64,000 nt of DNA. It comes from Streptomyces sp. AC512_CC834. GTDB taxonomy: Bacteria > Actinomycetota > Actinomycetes > Streptomycetales > Streptomycetaceae. The notes below the pieces were generated by a model. The model was given only the letters and a program-made list of their open reading frames with translations, made no database searches and was not told where the DNA came from. A program made the translations under genes and the position numbers. The stretch spans positions 1 to 64,000 of the forward strand of contig NZ_JAGMUO010000011.1 in assembly GCF_019049325.1 (NCBI RefSeq). Direction: 5' to 3'. Below are positions 53,081 to 62,293 of the stretch, piece by piece (positions within the stretch are counted from its first letter, which is position 1; each line of letters begins with the position of its first letter).

Positions 53081-53890
53081 TCAGCCGAACGTCGCCTTTT
53101 CCAGCCAGAGTTCGAGCAGCCCCCGGTCACCGAGCACCTCGAGTCCCGGGGCGTCCAGCGGCAGTCGGCCGTAGAAGGCCAGCAGCACGTCCGTGAGCGG
53201 GCCGTGCAGCACCACGGTGGCCTTGGTGGCCTTCTCGTGGCCTCGGCGCCAGATGATGCCGTCGTCGGGAAGCTCGATCAGCCACTCGGCGTTCAGTTCC
53301 GCCGGGGTGTCGGTGGCGTGCAGGTGAAGGCTGCTGCCCGGGGCGCGCAGTTCGTTCACCGCCGCGCCGGGAAGGACCCGCTGCACGAACCGCACGATGT
53401 CCAGCCACTCGTCGACCGCGTCGGCCGCCACGTCGGGCGCGACCGCCGGGAGCGGCAGGTCCGCCGCCAGTGCGGCGTCCGCGCCGTGGACGACGAGTTC
53501 GTGGGTCACCCGCCGCGCCCAGAAGCCCGCCGTGTCGATACCGGCCCATGACCACGCGTGCGCGTCCGGTCCGGCCTCCCGCAACGCCTCGACGACCACC
53601 TCGCCGGACTCCGCCAGCCACGCGTCCAGCGCCGCCGCGTCCCCGGTCGTCGCGGGCCCCTCGGTGCCCGGTGCGCGGTCCATCGGGACGTCCTCCTCGG
53701 CGCGGGTGCCGACGATCAGCCCGGTCCAGCGCAGGGCCCGGCCCACGTGCCGCACCAGATCCTCCAGGGTCCAGTCCGGGCAGGTCGGCACGGTGGCGGA
53801 CAGGTCCGCACCGGACGTGACCACGGCCCTGAGCCCGGCCGTCATGTGAACGATTTCGTCGCAGTACCGGTCGTGCGCGAGGAGTGTCAT
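53081..53890 (-). CDS. DinB/MDMPI-fold protein (mycothiol-dependent maleylpyruvate isomerase family)
   Basis: A 269-residue four-helix-bundle protein. The conserved metal-ligand pattern is DLVRHVGRALRW near residue 46 and RRVTHELVVHGADAAL near residue 130, with VPTCPDWTLEDL between them and the N terminus. A C-terminal SCP2-like domain (LHLHATDTPAEL, VVLHGPLTDVLLAFYGR) follows. Family members use mycothiol in isomerisation or detoxification; the substrate here is unknown. Confidence 0.85.
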   Translation of the reverse strand: MTLLAHDRYCDEIVHMTAGLRAVVTSGADLSATVPTCPDWTLEDLVRHVGRALRWTGLIVGTRAEEDVPMDRAPGTEGPATTGDAAALDAWLAESGEVVVEALREAGPDAHAWSWAGIDTAGFWARRVTHELVVHGADAALAADLPLPAVAPDVAADAVDEWLDIVRFVQRVLPGAAVNELRAPGSSLHLHATDTPAELNAEWLIELPDDGIIWRRGHEKATKATVVLHGPLTDVLLAFYGRLPLDAPGLEVLGDRGLLELWLEKATFG

Positions 53891-53914
53891 GCGGTCACCC
53901 TATGAGCGCGACGA

Positions 53915-54934
53915 TCACCCGAGCACGACGATTTCCGCCGCGTCGAACTCCACTCCCACCGCGTCCCCGACCTCCGGCGCCGAGCGCAGCGCGCACGCCG
54001 CCTCCAGGCGGGGCGCGTCCTCGGGCTGGAGGCGGACGGCGACGTGGGTGCCGCGGAAGGTGCGGGCCGTGACCGTGCAGCGCAGGCCCTCGTCGGCGGG
54101 GACGACACGGACCCCGGCGGGCCGCACGAGCAGCGTCCGCGTGCCCTGCGGGGCGTCCTCGGGAACCGGCACCTTGCCCCACGGGGTGTCCGCGGCCTGA
54201 CCGGCGACGGAGGCGTCGACCACGTTGTCGAAACCGAGGAAGCGGGCCACGAACGCGTCCGCCGGCCGCTGCCACACCTCAAGAGGCGTGCCGGACTGCG
54301 CGATTCGCCCGTCCCGCATCACCACGACCCGGTCGGCGAGCGCGAAGGCCTCGCCCTGGTCGTGTGTCACGGCGAGCACGGTGGTGCCCAACCGGCTGAA
54401 CAGCTCCCGCAGTTCGACCACCAGGCGCTCCCGCAGCGAGCGGTCGAGCTGGCCGAGCGGCTCGTCCAGCATCAGCAGCCGGGGCCGGGGCGCGAGGGCG
54501 CGGGCCAGCGCCACCCGCTGCTGCTCACCGCCGGACAGCGCGGCGACGGACCGGCGGGCGGCGCCCGGCAGCCCGACCAGCTCCAGCAACTCCGCGACCC
54601 GGGCTTGCTGTTCACTGCGGGAAGCGCCGCGCATCCGCGGCCCGAAGGCGATGTTTCCGGCCACGTCCCGCTGCGGGAAAAGCTGGTGGTCCTGGAACAT
54701 CAGCCCAACCTCGCGCTTGTGCGCGGGCGCCCCCGACTGGTCCCGCCCGTCCAGCGAGACCCGTCCGGCGTCCAGCGGCTGGAGCCCGGCGACCGCCCGC
54801 AGGAGCGTCGACTTGCCGCTGCCGCTGGGCCCGAGCACGCACACCACCTCGTGCTCGGCGACCCCCAGGTCGACGTCGTCGAGCACGGCCCGTCCGCCGA
54901 AGCGAACGGTCGCGCCCTCAAGGCTCAGCAGCAT
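53915..54934 (-). CDS. thiQ: thiamine ABC transporter ATP-binding protein
   Basis: A 339-residue ABC ATPase: Walker A GPSGSGKSTLL, signature AALSGGEQQRVALARAL, Walker B RLLMLDEPLGQLD, switch VTHDQGEAFALAD, and a C-terminal TOBE-like regulatory domain. It is third in the thiB-thiP-thiQ operon behind a TPP riboswitch, which settles its thiamine role better than sequence alone. Starts 31 bases after the thiP stop. Confidence 0.9.
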   Translation of the reverse strand: MLLSLEGATVRFGGRAVLDDVDLGVAEHEVVCVLGPSGSGKSTLLRAVAGLQPLDAGRVSLDGRDQSGAPAHKREVGLMFQDHQLFPQRDVAGNIAFGPRMRGASRSEQQARVAELLELVGLPGAARRSVAALSGGEQQRVALARALAPRPRLLMLDEPLGQLDRSLRERLVVELRELFSRLGTTVLAVTHDQGEAFALADRVVVMRDGRIAQSGTPLEVWQRPADAFVARFLGFDNVVDASVAGQAADTPWGKVPVPEDAPQGTRTLLVRPAGVRVVPADEGLRCTVTARTFRGTHVAVRLQPEDAPRLEAACALRSAPEVGDAVGVEFDAAEIVVLG

Positions 54935-54965
54935 CCCTGGATCACCCGCAAACCTAGGCGCATCT

Positions 54966-56672
54966 CTAGAACTCCCCGCTCCGGTCGGTCCGCAGTCGCT
55001 CCAGCACCACCAGGGCCACGGCGCACACCAGCATCAGAATCGTCGAAAGGGCCATCGCCTGGCCGTAGTTCATGTCCCCGGGCCGCCCAAGGAGCCGCGC
55101 CACGGCGACCGGCAGCGTCGGGTTGTCGGGCCGTGCGATGAACACGGTCGCCCCGAACTCCCCCAGGGACACCGCGAAGGCGAACCCGGCCGCGACCAGC
55201 AGGGCGCGCCGGACCATCGGCAGGTCCACTTCACGCCACACCCGCCACGGCGACGCCCCCAGCACCGCCGCCGCCTCCCGCAGCCGTCCGTCCACCGCCC
55301 GCAGCACCGGCAGCATGGTCCGTACGACGAAGGGGACGCCCACCAGCGCCTGCGCGAGCGGCACCAGGATCCAGGAGGACCTGAGGTCCAGCGGGGGTTC
55401 GTCCAGCGCGATCAGGAATCCGAAGCCGACCGTCACGGCCGACACCCCGAGCGGCAGCATCAGCAGCGCGTCGAACCCGCGCACGAAGCGGCCCGCGTCG
55501 CGCCGGGTGAGCGCGGTCGCGGCCAGCGCGCCGATCGCCACGGCGATGGCGGTGGCGGCGACGGCGTACTGGAGGGAGTTGCCGATCGCCTCGATCGGCG
55601 GGACGAGGAAGGCGCCGCCGTCCTCGCGGGTCAGCGCCCGGTAGTAGCCGAAGTCGGCGGCGCCCAGTGAACGCTGGACCAGCACCGCGAGCGGCAGCAC
55701 CAGCAGGACGACGATGACGCCCAGAACCCCGGCGAGCAGCGTCCACTGCCCGGCTCCGCGCGGCCGGCGCGCGGTCGTGGCCGCGTCCACCAGCCTGAGG
55801 GCCGTCTCACGCCGCCGTACCGTCCAGGCGTGCACGGCGAGGACGGCGACGACCGCCGCGAACTGGATCAGCGTCAGCACGGCGGCCGTGGACAGGTCGA
55901 AGAGCTGCGAGGTCTGGCGGTAGATCTCCACCTCCAGCGTGGAGAAGGTGGGCCCGCCGAGGATCTGGACGACACCGAAGGAGGTGAAGGTGAACAGGAA
56001 CACCATCAGCGCGGCGGCGGCCACGGCGGGCGCGAGCGCGGGCAGGGTGACCTGCCGCCAGGCTTTCAGCCGCGAGGCGCCGAGCATGCGCGCGGCCTCC
56101 TCCTGCCGCGGGTCGAGTTGCGACCACAGGCCGCCTACGGTGCGTACGACGACGGCGTAGTTGAAGAAGACGTGCGCGAGCAGGATCGCCCACACCGTGG
56201 TGTCCAGGCGCAGGCCCCACAGCTCGTCGAGCAGCCCGCCGCGCCCGACCATGGCCAGGAACGCCGTGCCGACGACGACCGTGGGCAGCACGAACGGCAC
56301 GGTCACCACGGCCCGCAGGACCTGCTTGCCGGGGAAGTCGAAACGGGCGAAGACATACGCGCCGGGCAGCGCGATCAGCAGCGTGAGCGCGGTGGAGGCC
56401 AGCGCCTGCCAGGTGGTGAACCACAGCACGTGGCGGACGCCGGACTGTGCGAGCACGTCGCCGATGCGGCCGAACTGCCAGACCCCGTCGACCTCGAGTC
56501 CGCGCGCGACGATCGCGGCGACGGGGTAGGCGAAGAACACCGCGAAGAACGCGACGGGCACGGCCATCAGGGCGAGCCGCGCCGCGCTCCCGCGACGGCT
56601 CCCACCACGGCTCCCGCGGCGGCTCTCACCACGGCGGTCTCGCGGGGCCTTCGTGTCGCCCGCTCCGGTCAC
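54966..56672 (-). CDS. thiP: thiamine ABC transporter permease
   Basis: A 568-residue double-length permease with about twelve membrane segments and two EAA-type loops (RQEEAARMLGASRLKAWRQV and LREAAAVLGASPWRVWREVD), one per half, as in ThiP. GEFGATVFIARPDNPTLPVA near the end is typical of Fe/thiamine permeases. The GTG start at 56672 overlaps the thiB stop as GTGA; upstream open sequence is only overlap with thiB. The N terminus has a Ser/Arg/Gly repeat (RRGSRGGSRRGS). Confidence 0.92.
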   Translation of the reverse strand: MTGAGDTKAPRDRRGESRRGSRGGSRRGSAARLALMAVPVAFFAVFFAYPVAAIVARGLEVDGVWQFGRIGDVLAQSGVRHVLWFTTWQALASTALTLLIALPGAYVFARFDFPGKQVLRAVVTVPFVLPTVVVGTAFLAMVGRGGLLDELWGLRLDTTVWAILLAHVFFNYAVVVRTVGGLWSQLDPRQEEAARMLGASRLKAWRQVTLPALAPAVAAAALMVFLFTFTSFGVVQILGGPTFSTLEVEIYRQTSQLFDLSTAAVLTLIQFAAVVAVLAVHAWTVRRRETALRLVDAATTARRPRGAGQWTLLAGVLGVIVVLLVLPLAVLVQRSLGAADFGYYRALTREDGGAFLVPPIEAIGNSLQYAVAATAIAVAIGALAATALTRRDAGRFVRGFDALLMLPLGVSAVTVGFGFLIALDEPPLDLRSSWILVPLAQALVGVPFVVRTMLPVLRAVDGRLREAAAVLGASPWRVWREVDLPMVRRALLVAAGFAFAVSLGEFGATVFIARPDNPTLPVAVARLLGRPGDMNYGQAMALSTILMLVCAVALVVLERLRTDRSGEF

Positions 56673-57754
56673 TTCAGTACGAGCGAGGTCCACGACTTGA
56701 CCCACTGGTCGCGGTTGTCGGCGATCTTCGCCGGGTCCATGGTCTCCGGGTCCTTCGCCTGCGGCCCGAACCTCACGAACGACTGGGGGATCTGCGCGCC
56801 CTCCCGCACCGGGTACACGAACATGTTCAGCGGCATGTCGTCCTGGAAGGTCTTGCTGATCAGGAAGTCGAGGAGCGCCTTGCCGCCCTCGGGGTTCCCG
56901 GCGTTGCTGAGCAGGCCCGCGTACTCGACCTGGCGGAAGCAGGTGCCGGTGGCGACGCCCGTCGGTGCGGTGGCCGGCTGCGGGTCGGCGTAGATGACCT
57001 CGGCGGGCGGGGAGGAGGCGTAGGAGACGACCAGGGGGCGGTCGCCCTTGGCCTTCTTGCCGCCGGACGAGCCGGAGAACTCCTCGTTGTACGCCTGCTC
57101 CCAACTGTCGACGACCTTGACGCCGTTGTCCTTGAGCTTCTGCCAGTAGTCCTGCCAGCCCTCGTCGCCGTACTTCGCGGCGGTGCCGAGCAGGAAGCCG
57201 AGGCCGGGCGAGGAACTGCCCGCGTTCTCGGTGACGAGCAGGTCCTTGTACGCGGGCTTGACCAGGTCGTCGAAGGACTTGGGCGGGGTCAGGCCGTGCT
57301 TGCTGAAGTACGCCTTGTCGTAGTTCACGCAGATGTCGCCGGTGTCGACGGGCGTGACCCGGTGCTTGTCCTGGTCGGCCCGGTACTCGGGCAGGACCAG
57401 GTCGGAGCCCTTCGGCTCGTACGGCTGGAACAGGCCGTTGTCGAGGGCGCGGGACAGCAGGGTGTTGTCGACGCCGAAGAAGACGTCGCCCTGGGGGTTG
57501 TCCTTGGTGAGGATGGCCTTGTTGACGGCCTGCCCGGCGTCGCCGTCCTCCAGCACCTCGACCTTGTAGCCGGAGTTCTTCTCGAAGGCGGCGATGACGT
57601 CCTTGGACGCGGCCCACGAGTCGTGGCTGACCAGCGTCACGGTCTTGGAGTCGCCGGAGCCGTCGGCGTCGTCGGACGACGATCCGCAGGCGGCCAGCGT
57701 GCCGACCATGCCGAGGCCGACGGCCAGGACACTGACCTTCTTGGTGATGCTCAC
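56669..57754 (-). CDS. thiB: thiamine-binding lipoprotein
   Basis: A 361-residue binding protein with lipobox LAAC (residues 20-23), then TVTLVSHDSWAASKDVIAAF, VFFGVDNTLLSRAL and PLVVSYASSPPAEVIY, the ThiB pattern. GTG at 57754 behind AGGAGG. It is the first gene of the operon, 95 bases downstream of the riboswitch aptamer. Confidence 0.93.
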   Translation of the reverse strand: MSITKKVSVLAVGLGMVGTLAACGSSSDDADGSGDSKTVTLVSHDSWAASKDVIAAFEKNSGYKVEVLEDGDAGQAVNKAILTKDNPQGDVFFGVDNTLLSRALDNGLFQPYEPKGSDLVLPEYRADQDKHRVTPVDTGDICVNYDKAYFSKHGLTPPKSFDDLVKPAYKDLLVTENAGSSSPGLGFLLGTAAKYGDEGWQDYWQKLKDNGVKVVDSWEQAYNEEFSGSSGGKKAKGDRPLVVSYASSPPAEVIYADPQPATAPTGVATGTCFRQVEYAGLLSNAGNPEGGKALLDFLISKTFQDDMPLNMFVYPVREGAQIPQSFVRFGPQAKDPETMDPAKIADNRDQWVKSWTSLVLK

Positions 57755-57787
57755 TGAATTCCTCCTGGGTGACCAGGAGAAGACGCG

Positions 57788-57826
57788 GCCCCGCCCGGAA
57801 CCCCTGGTGAGGGTCCCGGGCAGGGC
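57788..57826 (-). terminator. riboswitch expression-platform hairpin
   Basis: GCCCCGCCCGGAACCCC and GGGTCCCGGGCAGGGC form a strong stem with a 6-base loop between the TPP aptamer and the thiB ribosome site. It is placed to act as the TPP-dependent terminator of the thiBPQ message. Confidence 0.65.
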
Positions 57827-57848
57827 GCAACAGCTCGAGTGATGACCG

Positions 57849-57934
57849 ATCTCCCTACCCAGAATGACCTGGGCCAGGTTCGGAGGGTCTGCGGCCGGTG
57901 CCGCACTCTCAGCGCTGTGGCGCTCCCCTGTCGG
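57849..57934 (-). promoter_or_regulatory. TPP riboswitch (THI element)
   Basis: On the minus strand the conserved blocks read in order AGGGGAGC, GCTGAGAGTGCGG, GACCCTCCGAACCTG and TCATTCTGGGTAGGGAG: the two helix-capping cores of the thiamine pyrophosphate aptamer with the expected P1 closure (CTGGGTAGGGAG). When TPP is high, expression of the thiamine transporter genes downstream should fall. Confidence 0.96.
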
Positions 57935-57980
57935 AATATGAAGATGTGGTTACTGTGATTCTGTACTGACGTCGGTCAGG

Positions 57981-59093
57981 TTACCGCTCGCTTGCGGCGA
58001 GCTGACCACACGCCCCGTCGATCTCCTGCCCACGGGTGTCCCGGATCGTCACCGGCACACCGTGCGCCGCGATCGCCTCCACGAACGCCTTCTCGTCCTC
58101 GGGCCGCGAGGCGGTCCACTTCGAGCCGGGCGTGGGGTTGAGCGGGATGAGGTTGACGTGCACCGGCCTGCCCTTGAGCATCCGCCCGAGACGGTCGCCG
58201 CGCCAGGCCTGGTCGTTGATGTCGCGGATCAGCGCGTACTCGATGGACAGCCGGCGCCCGGACCTCGCCGCGTACTCGAACCCGCTGTCCAGCACCTCGC
58301 GCACCTTCCACCGCGTGTTGACGGGGACGAGGGTGTCGCGCAGCTCGTCGTCGGGCGCGTGCAGCGAGATGGCGAGGCGGCACTTGAAGCCCTCGTCGGC
58401 GAACCGGTTGATCGCCGGGACGAGGCCGACCGTGGAGACGGTGATGCCGCGCTGGGAGAGCCCCAGCCCGTCCGGCTCGGGGTCGGTGAGGCGGCGGATC
58501 GAGCCGACGACGCGGTTGTAGTTGGCGAGGGGCTCGCCCATGCCCATGAACACGATGTTGCTGAGCCGCGCGGGACCCCCCGGGACGTCGCCGTCCCTGA
58601 GCGCGCGCATACCGTCCACGATCTGGTGCACGATCTCGGCGGTCGACAGGTTCCGGTCGAGGCCGGCCTGGCCGGTGGCGCAGAACGGGCAGTTCATGCC
58701 GCAGCCGGCCTGGGAGCTGATGCACATGGTCACCCGGTCCGGGTAGCGCATCAGAACCGACTCGACGAGCGTCCCGTCGAACAGCTTCCACAGCGTCTTG
58801 CGCGTGGTCCCCTCGTCGGTCGACAGATGCCGCACGACCGTCATCAGCTCGGGCAGCAGCGCCTCCCGGAGCCCCTGGCGGGAACCGGCGGGGATGTCGG
58901 TCCACTGCTCGGGGTCGTGCGCGTACCGCGCGAAGTAGTGCTGCGAGAGCTGCTTCGCACGAAACGGCTTCTCACCGATCGCGGCGACCGCCTCCTTGCG
59001 CTCGGCGGGCGTGAGGTCGGCGAGGTGCCGCGGCGGCCGCTTCGCTCCGCGGGGTGCGGCGAAGGTCAGCTCACCGGGGACTGGACGGGCCAC
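57981..59093 (-). CDS. rlmN: 23S rRNA (adenine2503-C2)/tRNA methyltransferase RlmN
   Basis: A 370-residue radical-SAM methyltransferase. The iron-sulfur motif is [11 protein letters not shown] (CxxxCxxC), with [17 protein letters not shown] before and [15 protein letters not shown] after; a conserved Cys near the C terminus (DGACGQLA) completes the catalytic pair. It methylates A2503 of 23S rRNA and position 37 of some tRNAs. GTG at 59093 is chosen because AGGAG precedes it and the homologous protein begins [10 protein letters not shown]; an ATG at 59111 lacks a site and lies against the CRISPR-like repeat. Confidence 0.95.
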   Translation of the reverse strand: MARPVPGELTFAAPRGAKRPPRHLADLTPAERKEAVAAIGEKPFRAKQLSQHYFARYAHDPEQWTDIPAGSRQGLREALLPELMTVVRHLSTDEGTTRKTLWKLFDGTLVESVLMRYPDRVTMCISSQAGCGMNCPFCATGQAGLDRNLSTAEIVHQIVDGMRALRDGDVPGGPARLSNIVFMGMGEPLANYNRVVGSIRRLTDPEPDGLGLSQRGITVSTVGLVPAINRFADEGFKCRLAISLHAPDDELRDTLVPVNTRWKVREVLDSGFEYAARSGRRLSIEYALIRDINDQAWRGDRLGRMLKGRPVHVNLIPLNPTPGSKWTASRPEDEKAFVEAIAAHGVPVTIRDTRGQEIDGACGQLAASER

Positions 59094-59128
59094 GGTCGGA
59101 CAACTCCTCATGACGGCGGGCCTGTGTG

Positions 59129-59218
59129 GCAACACCCCCGCGTCGGCGGGGAGGACGGCAGAGCCATGCCGAAGCCAGGAGACCTCACTGGAACACCCCC
59201 GCGTCGGCGGGGACACAC
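59129..59218 (-). CRISPR. two-repeat CRISPR-like unit, type I-E pattern
   Basis: The 22-bp core AACACCCCCGCGTCGGCGGG(GA) occurs at 59131-59152 and 59192-59213, exactly 61 bp apart, which is the 29 + 32 period of type I-E arrays. On the minus strand the repeat reads GTG..TCCCCGCCGACGCGGGGGTGTTCC-like, with the usual CCCCGC/GCGGGG hairpin. The 32 bases between (59158-59189) would be a single spacer. No third repeat exists 61 bp on either side and no cas gene is in the window, so this is an orphan or vestigial array. Confidence 0.65.
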
Positions 59219-59253
59219 GGAAGGGCCCGCAGCCAGACGCCGCGGGCCCTTCC
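59219..59253. terminator. hairpin between rlmN and cdsA
   Basis: GGAAGGGCCCGC (59219-59230) and GCGGGCCCTTCC (59242-59253) form a perfect 12-bp stem with an 11-base loop beyond the diverged cdsA tail. Likely the terminator of the frr-cdsA message. Confidence 0.7.
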
Positions 59254-59270
59254 AGGCTACCTGATCGCTG

Positions 59271-59349
59271 TCAACCCGACCCGACGAAGATCACGAACAG
59301 CAGCCACACCACCGGTGCCGTCGGCAGGAGCGAGTCCAGGCGGTCCATG
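59271..59349 (-). pseudogene. diverged duplicate of the cdsA 3' end
   Basis: Seventy-nine bases that read, on the minus strand, MDRLDSLLPTAPVV then WLLFVIFVGSG and a stop, matching the last 25 codons and stop of cdsA (59395-59473) at about 85% of bases with no gap. A 30-bp run is identical (59298-59327 against 59422-59451). The copies are 124 bp apart with unrelated DNA between. It has no start region of its own. A duplicated gene 3' end is what site-specific integration leaves behind. Confidence 0.85.
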
Positions 59350-59394
59350 CTGTATCAATTCGCGGCTACCGCCGCGCGGCGCCGTGGCCTGCAC

Positions 59395-60588
59395 TCACCC
59401 GGACCCCACAAAGACGACCAGCAGCAGCCACACCACCGGTGCCGTCGGCAGCAGGCTGTCCAGGCGGTCCATGATGCCGCCGTGGCCCGGCAGGAGGGTG
59501 CCCATGTCCTTGATGCCGAGGTCACGCTTGATCATGGACTCGCCGAGGTCGCCCAGGGTGGCGCTGACGGCGACGACGAGGCCGAGCAGCAGGCCCTGCC
59601 ACCAGGTGCCGTCGTCGATCAGGAACTGCACGCACAGCGCGCCCGCCACCATCGCGAACGCCACCGCTCCCAGCAGGCCCTCGCGGGTCTTGCCGGGGCT
59701 GATGCGCGGGGCCAGCTTGGTCCTGCCGAAGCGCCAGCCGACGGCGTAGGCGCCGGTGTCGCTGACGACCGTCAGTATCAGGAAGACCAGGACACGCCAC
59801 GCACCGTCGTCCGCCATCAGCATCATGGCGACGAACGTGGCCAGGAACGGCACGTAGAACGCCGCGAACAGGCCCGCCGTGACGTCCTTGAGGTAGCCCT
59901 CCGGCGGCTCGGTCATCCGCCACACCAGGACCGCGAGCGCGGTGAGCGCCATGGCGACCCAGGCGCCCTCGGCACCGCGCGCGTACCCGGCGACGACCAT
60001 CGCCGCGCCGCCGATCGCGAGCGGCACGAGGGGCGCCTTGATGCCCTTGCGCTCCTCCAGCCGCTTGGTCAGCTCCCACAGCCCCACCACGACGGCGACC
60101 ACGATCACGCCGACGAAGACGGCCTTGACGACGAACAGCGACGCGACGATCACCACGCCGAGCCCGACGCCGACCCCTATCGCGGCACCCAGGTCGCGCC
60201 CCGCGCTCTTCTTCTGCGGCGACGGCTGAGGGTGCGCCGGGTGCGGGGCGTCGGGCATGGGCTCCGGATTCTGCGGCACCGCCGCATACGGCTGCGCCGA
60301 CGGGTTCTGGTCGCGATAGGGCTCGTCGCGAAACGGCTCGTCGCGAGAGGGCTGGTCGTGGAACGGCTCGTCCCGGAACAGGGGACCACTCAGCCGAGCG
60401 GTCCCCTGGTCGTCGTCCTGGTCTCCGCCGTGTTCGGGTACGTCGGGCACGATCGGCATGGGGCGAGTCTGCTGCGCGTAGTGCGCATCGTATGCGGGAC
60501 CCGCCGGGTCGGCGCCCTGGGCGGGTCCCTGGTCGGACGGCCCCCAGTACCCGGCTTGTGGCGGCGCCCCCCAGGAAGAGTCGTTCAT
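59395..60588 (-). CDS. cdsA: phosphatidate cytidylyltransferase
   Basis: A 397-residue CDP-diacylglycerol synthase. The N-terminal 120 residues are a hydrophilic extension with repeats (RDEPFHDQPSRDEPFRDEP), then eight or so membrane segments and the family signature SATLGDLGESMIKRDLGIKD-MGTLLPGHGGIMDRLDS. It makes CDP-diacylglycerol from phosphatidate and CTP at the membrane. Its ATG overlaps the frr stop by one base (TGATG). Confidence 0.95.
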   Translation of the reverse strand: MNDSSWGAPPQAGYWGPSDQGPAQGADPAGPAYDAHYAQQTRPMPIVPDVPEHGGDQDDDQGTARLSGPLFRDEPFHDQPSRDEPFRDEPYRDQNPSAQPYAAVPQNPEPMPDAPHPAHPQPSPQKKSAGRDLGAAIGVGVGLGVVIVASLFVVKAVFVGVIVVAVVVGLWELTKRLEERKGIKAPLVPLAIGGAAMVVAGYARGAEGAWVAMALTALAVLVWRMTEPPEGYLKDVTAGLFAAFYVPFLATFVAMMLMADDGAWRVLVFLILTVVSDTGAYAVGWRFGRTKLAPRISPGKTREGLLGAVAFAMVAGALCVQFLIDDGTWWQGLLLGLVVAVSATLGDLGESMIKRDLGIKDMGTLLPGHGGIMDRLDSLLPTAPVVWLLLVVFVGSG

Positions 60589-61145
60589 CAGACCTCGAGC
60601 AGTTCCGCTTCCTTGTGCTTCAGGAGCTCGTCCACCTGGGCGACGTACTTGGCGGTGGTGTCGTCGAGCTCCTTCTCCGCACGGCGGCCCTCGTCCTCGC
60701 CGACCTCGCCGTCCTTGACCATCTTGTCGATGGCGTCCTTGGCCTTGCGGCGTACGGAGCGGATCGAGACCTTGGCGTCCTCGGCCTTCGCCTTGGCGAC
60801 CTTGATGTACTCGCGGCGACGCTCCTCGGTGAGCTCGGGGAACGTCACCCGGATGATGTTGCCGTCATTGCTCGGGTTGACGCCCAGGTCGGAGTCGCGG
60901 ATCGCCTGCTCGATGTTGCGCAGGGCCGTCTTGTCGAAGGGGGTCACCACGGCCATGCGCGGCTCGGGCACGGAGAACGAGGCCAGTTGGTTGATCGGCG
61001 TCGGCGCGCCGTAGTAGTCGGCCACGATCTTGTTGAACATCGCCGGGTGCGCACGGCCGGTGCGGATCGCGGCGAAGTCCTCCTTGGCGACCACGACGGC
61101 CTTCTCCATCTTCTCCTCGGCCTCGAGGAGGGTCTCTTCGATCAC
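60588..61145 (-). CDS. frr: ribosome recycling factor
   Basis: 185 residues, the standard length. [20 protein letters not shown] at the start, [40 protein letters not shown] and a final [10 protein letters not shown]. With EF-G it splits post-termination ribosomes. The GTG at 61145 has AGGAG seven bases upstream. About 180 bases, including GC-rich potential stems, separate it from pyrH. Confidence 0.97.
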   Translation of the reverse strand: MIEETLLEAEEKMEKAVVVAKEDFAAIRTGRAHPAMFNKIVADYYGAPTPINQLASFSVPEPRMAVVTPFDKTALRNIEQAIRDSDLGVNPSNDGNIIRVTFPELTEERRREYIKVAKAKAEDAKVSIRSVRRKAKDAIDKMVKDGEVGEDEGRRAEKELDDTTAKYVAQVDELLKHKEAELLEV

Positions 61146-61325
61146 CACTTGCTCCTGCGTGTCTTGAGTAGGCCCGGCTGCGGTTCCCTGACGGGTCGTC
61201 GGCCGGCTGCGTCGCGTTCTTCCTGCACGGTTCCCGACCGGCGGGACATTGTCCATCCCCCGGCCCGGTCCCGTCCCGTCCGTCCCCCGGACAGGTGGCG
61301 TCCGCGGACGGGGGGTGTTCTCCGG

Positions 61326-62087
61326 TCAGTCCCGGCTGCCCTGGTCACCCACAAGCGTGCCGATCTTCTCACCCTTGACGGCGCGGGCGATATTGCCCTC
61401 CTTCAGCAGCTCGAAGACCACGATGGGGAGGCTGTTGTCGCGGCAGAGCGTGACGGCCGTCGCGTCGGCGACCTTCAGGTTCTGGGTGATGACCTCGCCG
61501 TAGCCGAGCGCGTCGAACTTCACGGCGTCCGGGTTGGTCTTCGGGTCGGAGTCGTAGACCCCGTCCACGCCGTTCTTGCCCATGAGGAGGGCCTCGGCGT
61601 CGATCTCGAGGGCGCGCTGGGCGGCGGTGGTGTCGGTGGAGAAGTAGGGCATGCCCATGCCGGCGCCGAAGATGACCACGCGGCCCTTCTCCAGGTGGCG
61701 CACGGCGCGCAGCGGGATGTACGGCTCGGCGACCTGGCCCATGGTGATGGCGGTCTGCACGCGGCAGTCGACGCCCTCCTTCTCCAGGAAGTCCTGGAGG
61801 GCCAGGCAGTTCATCACGGTGCCGAGCATGCCCATGTAGTCGGAGCGGGCGCGGTCCATGCCGCGCACCTGCAGTTCGGCGCCGCGGAAGAAGTTGCCGC
61901 CGCCGATGACGATGGCGACCTGCGCGCCGTCGCGTACGACGGCCGCGATCTCGCGGGCGATGGCGTGCACCACGTCGGGGTCGACGCCCAGGCCCCCACC
62001 GCCGGAGAAGGCCTCTCCGGACAGCTTCAGCATGAAACGGCCGCCTACTTTGCCGTCGTCGCTCTTCTCGGCCTTGGTGGTGGTCAT
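61326..62087 (-). CDS. pyrH: uridylate kinase
   Basis: A 253-residue bacterial UMP kinase of the amino-acid-kinase fold: [50 protein letters not shown] and [20 protein letters not shown]. Phosphorylates UMP to UDP. ATG at 62087 is used; an ATG 11 codons earlier falls in the tsf-pyrH hairpin region. Confidence 0.97.
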   Translation of the reverse strand: MTTTKAEKSDDGKVGGRFMLKLSGEAFSGGGGLGVDPDVVHAIAREIAAVVRDGAQVAIVIGGGNFFRGAELQVRGMDRARSDYMGMLGTVMNCLALQDFLEKEGVDCRVQTAITMGQVAEPYIPLRAVRHLEKGRVVIFGAGMGMPYFSTDTTAAQRALEIDAEALLMGKNGVDGVYDSDPKTNPDAVKFDALGYGEVITQNLKVADATAVTLCRDNSLPIVVFELLKEGNIARAVKGEKIGTLVGDQGSRD

Positions 62088-62122
62088 GGAGATCTCGTCT
62101 CTTCTACGTGGGTCACACACAC

Positions 62123-62182
62123 GAAGAAGGCCACTGCCGGTGGGGGCGTGTTTCGCATCCCATACGCGGCAATGGCCTCCTC
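62123..62182 (-). terminator. tsf-pyrH intergenic hairpin
   Basis: GAAGAAGGCCACTGCCGG and CGGCAATGGCCTCCTC form a 16-bp stem with two or three wobble/mismatch positions around a 27-base loop, downstream of tsf and 36 bases before the pyrH start. It is likely a terminator or attenuator that partly separates rpsB-tsf from pyrH-frr-cdsA. Confidence 0.6.
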
Positions 62183-62293
62183 GTCAGATCTGCTGTCGCC
62201 CGCCGCCACGCGCGCGTACGCAACGGCATACGCGAACGGCGCCGACGACTGCTGTCGACCCTACCGGGGTCGCGCGTCCGTCGCGGTACGGAC

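Noticed and set aside
54966-57830. 954-codon minus-strand frame suggesting a ThiB-ThiP fusion
   Set aside because: The upstream third is out-of-frame thiB sequence; thiP has its own GTG overlapping the thiB stop.
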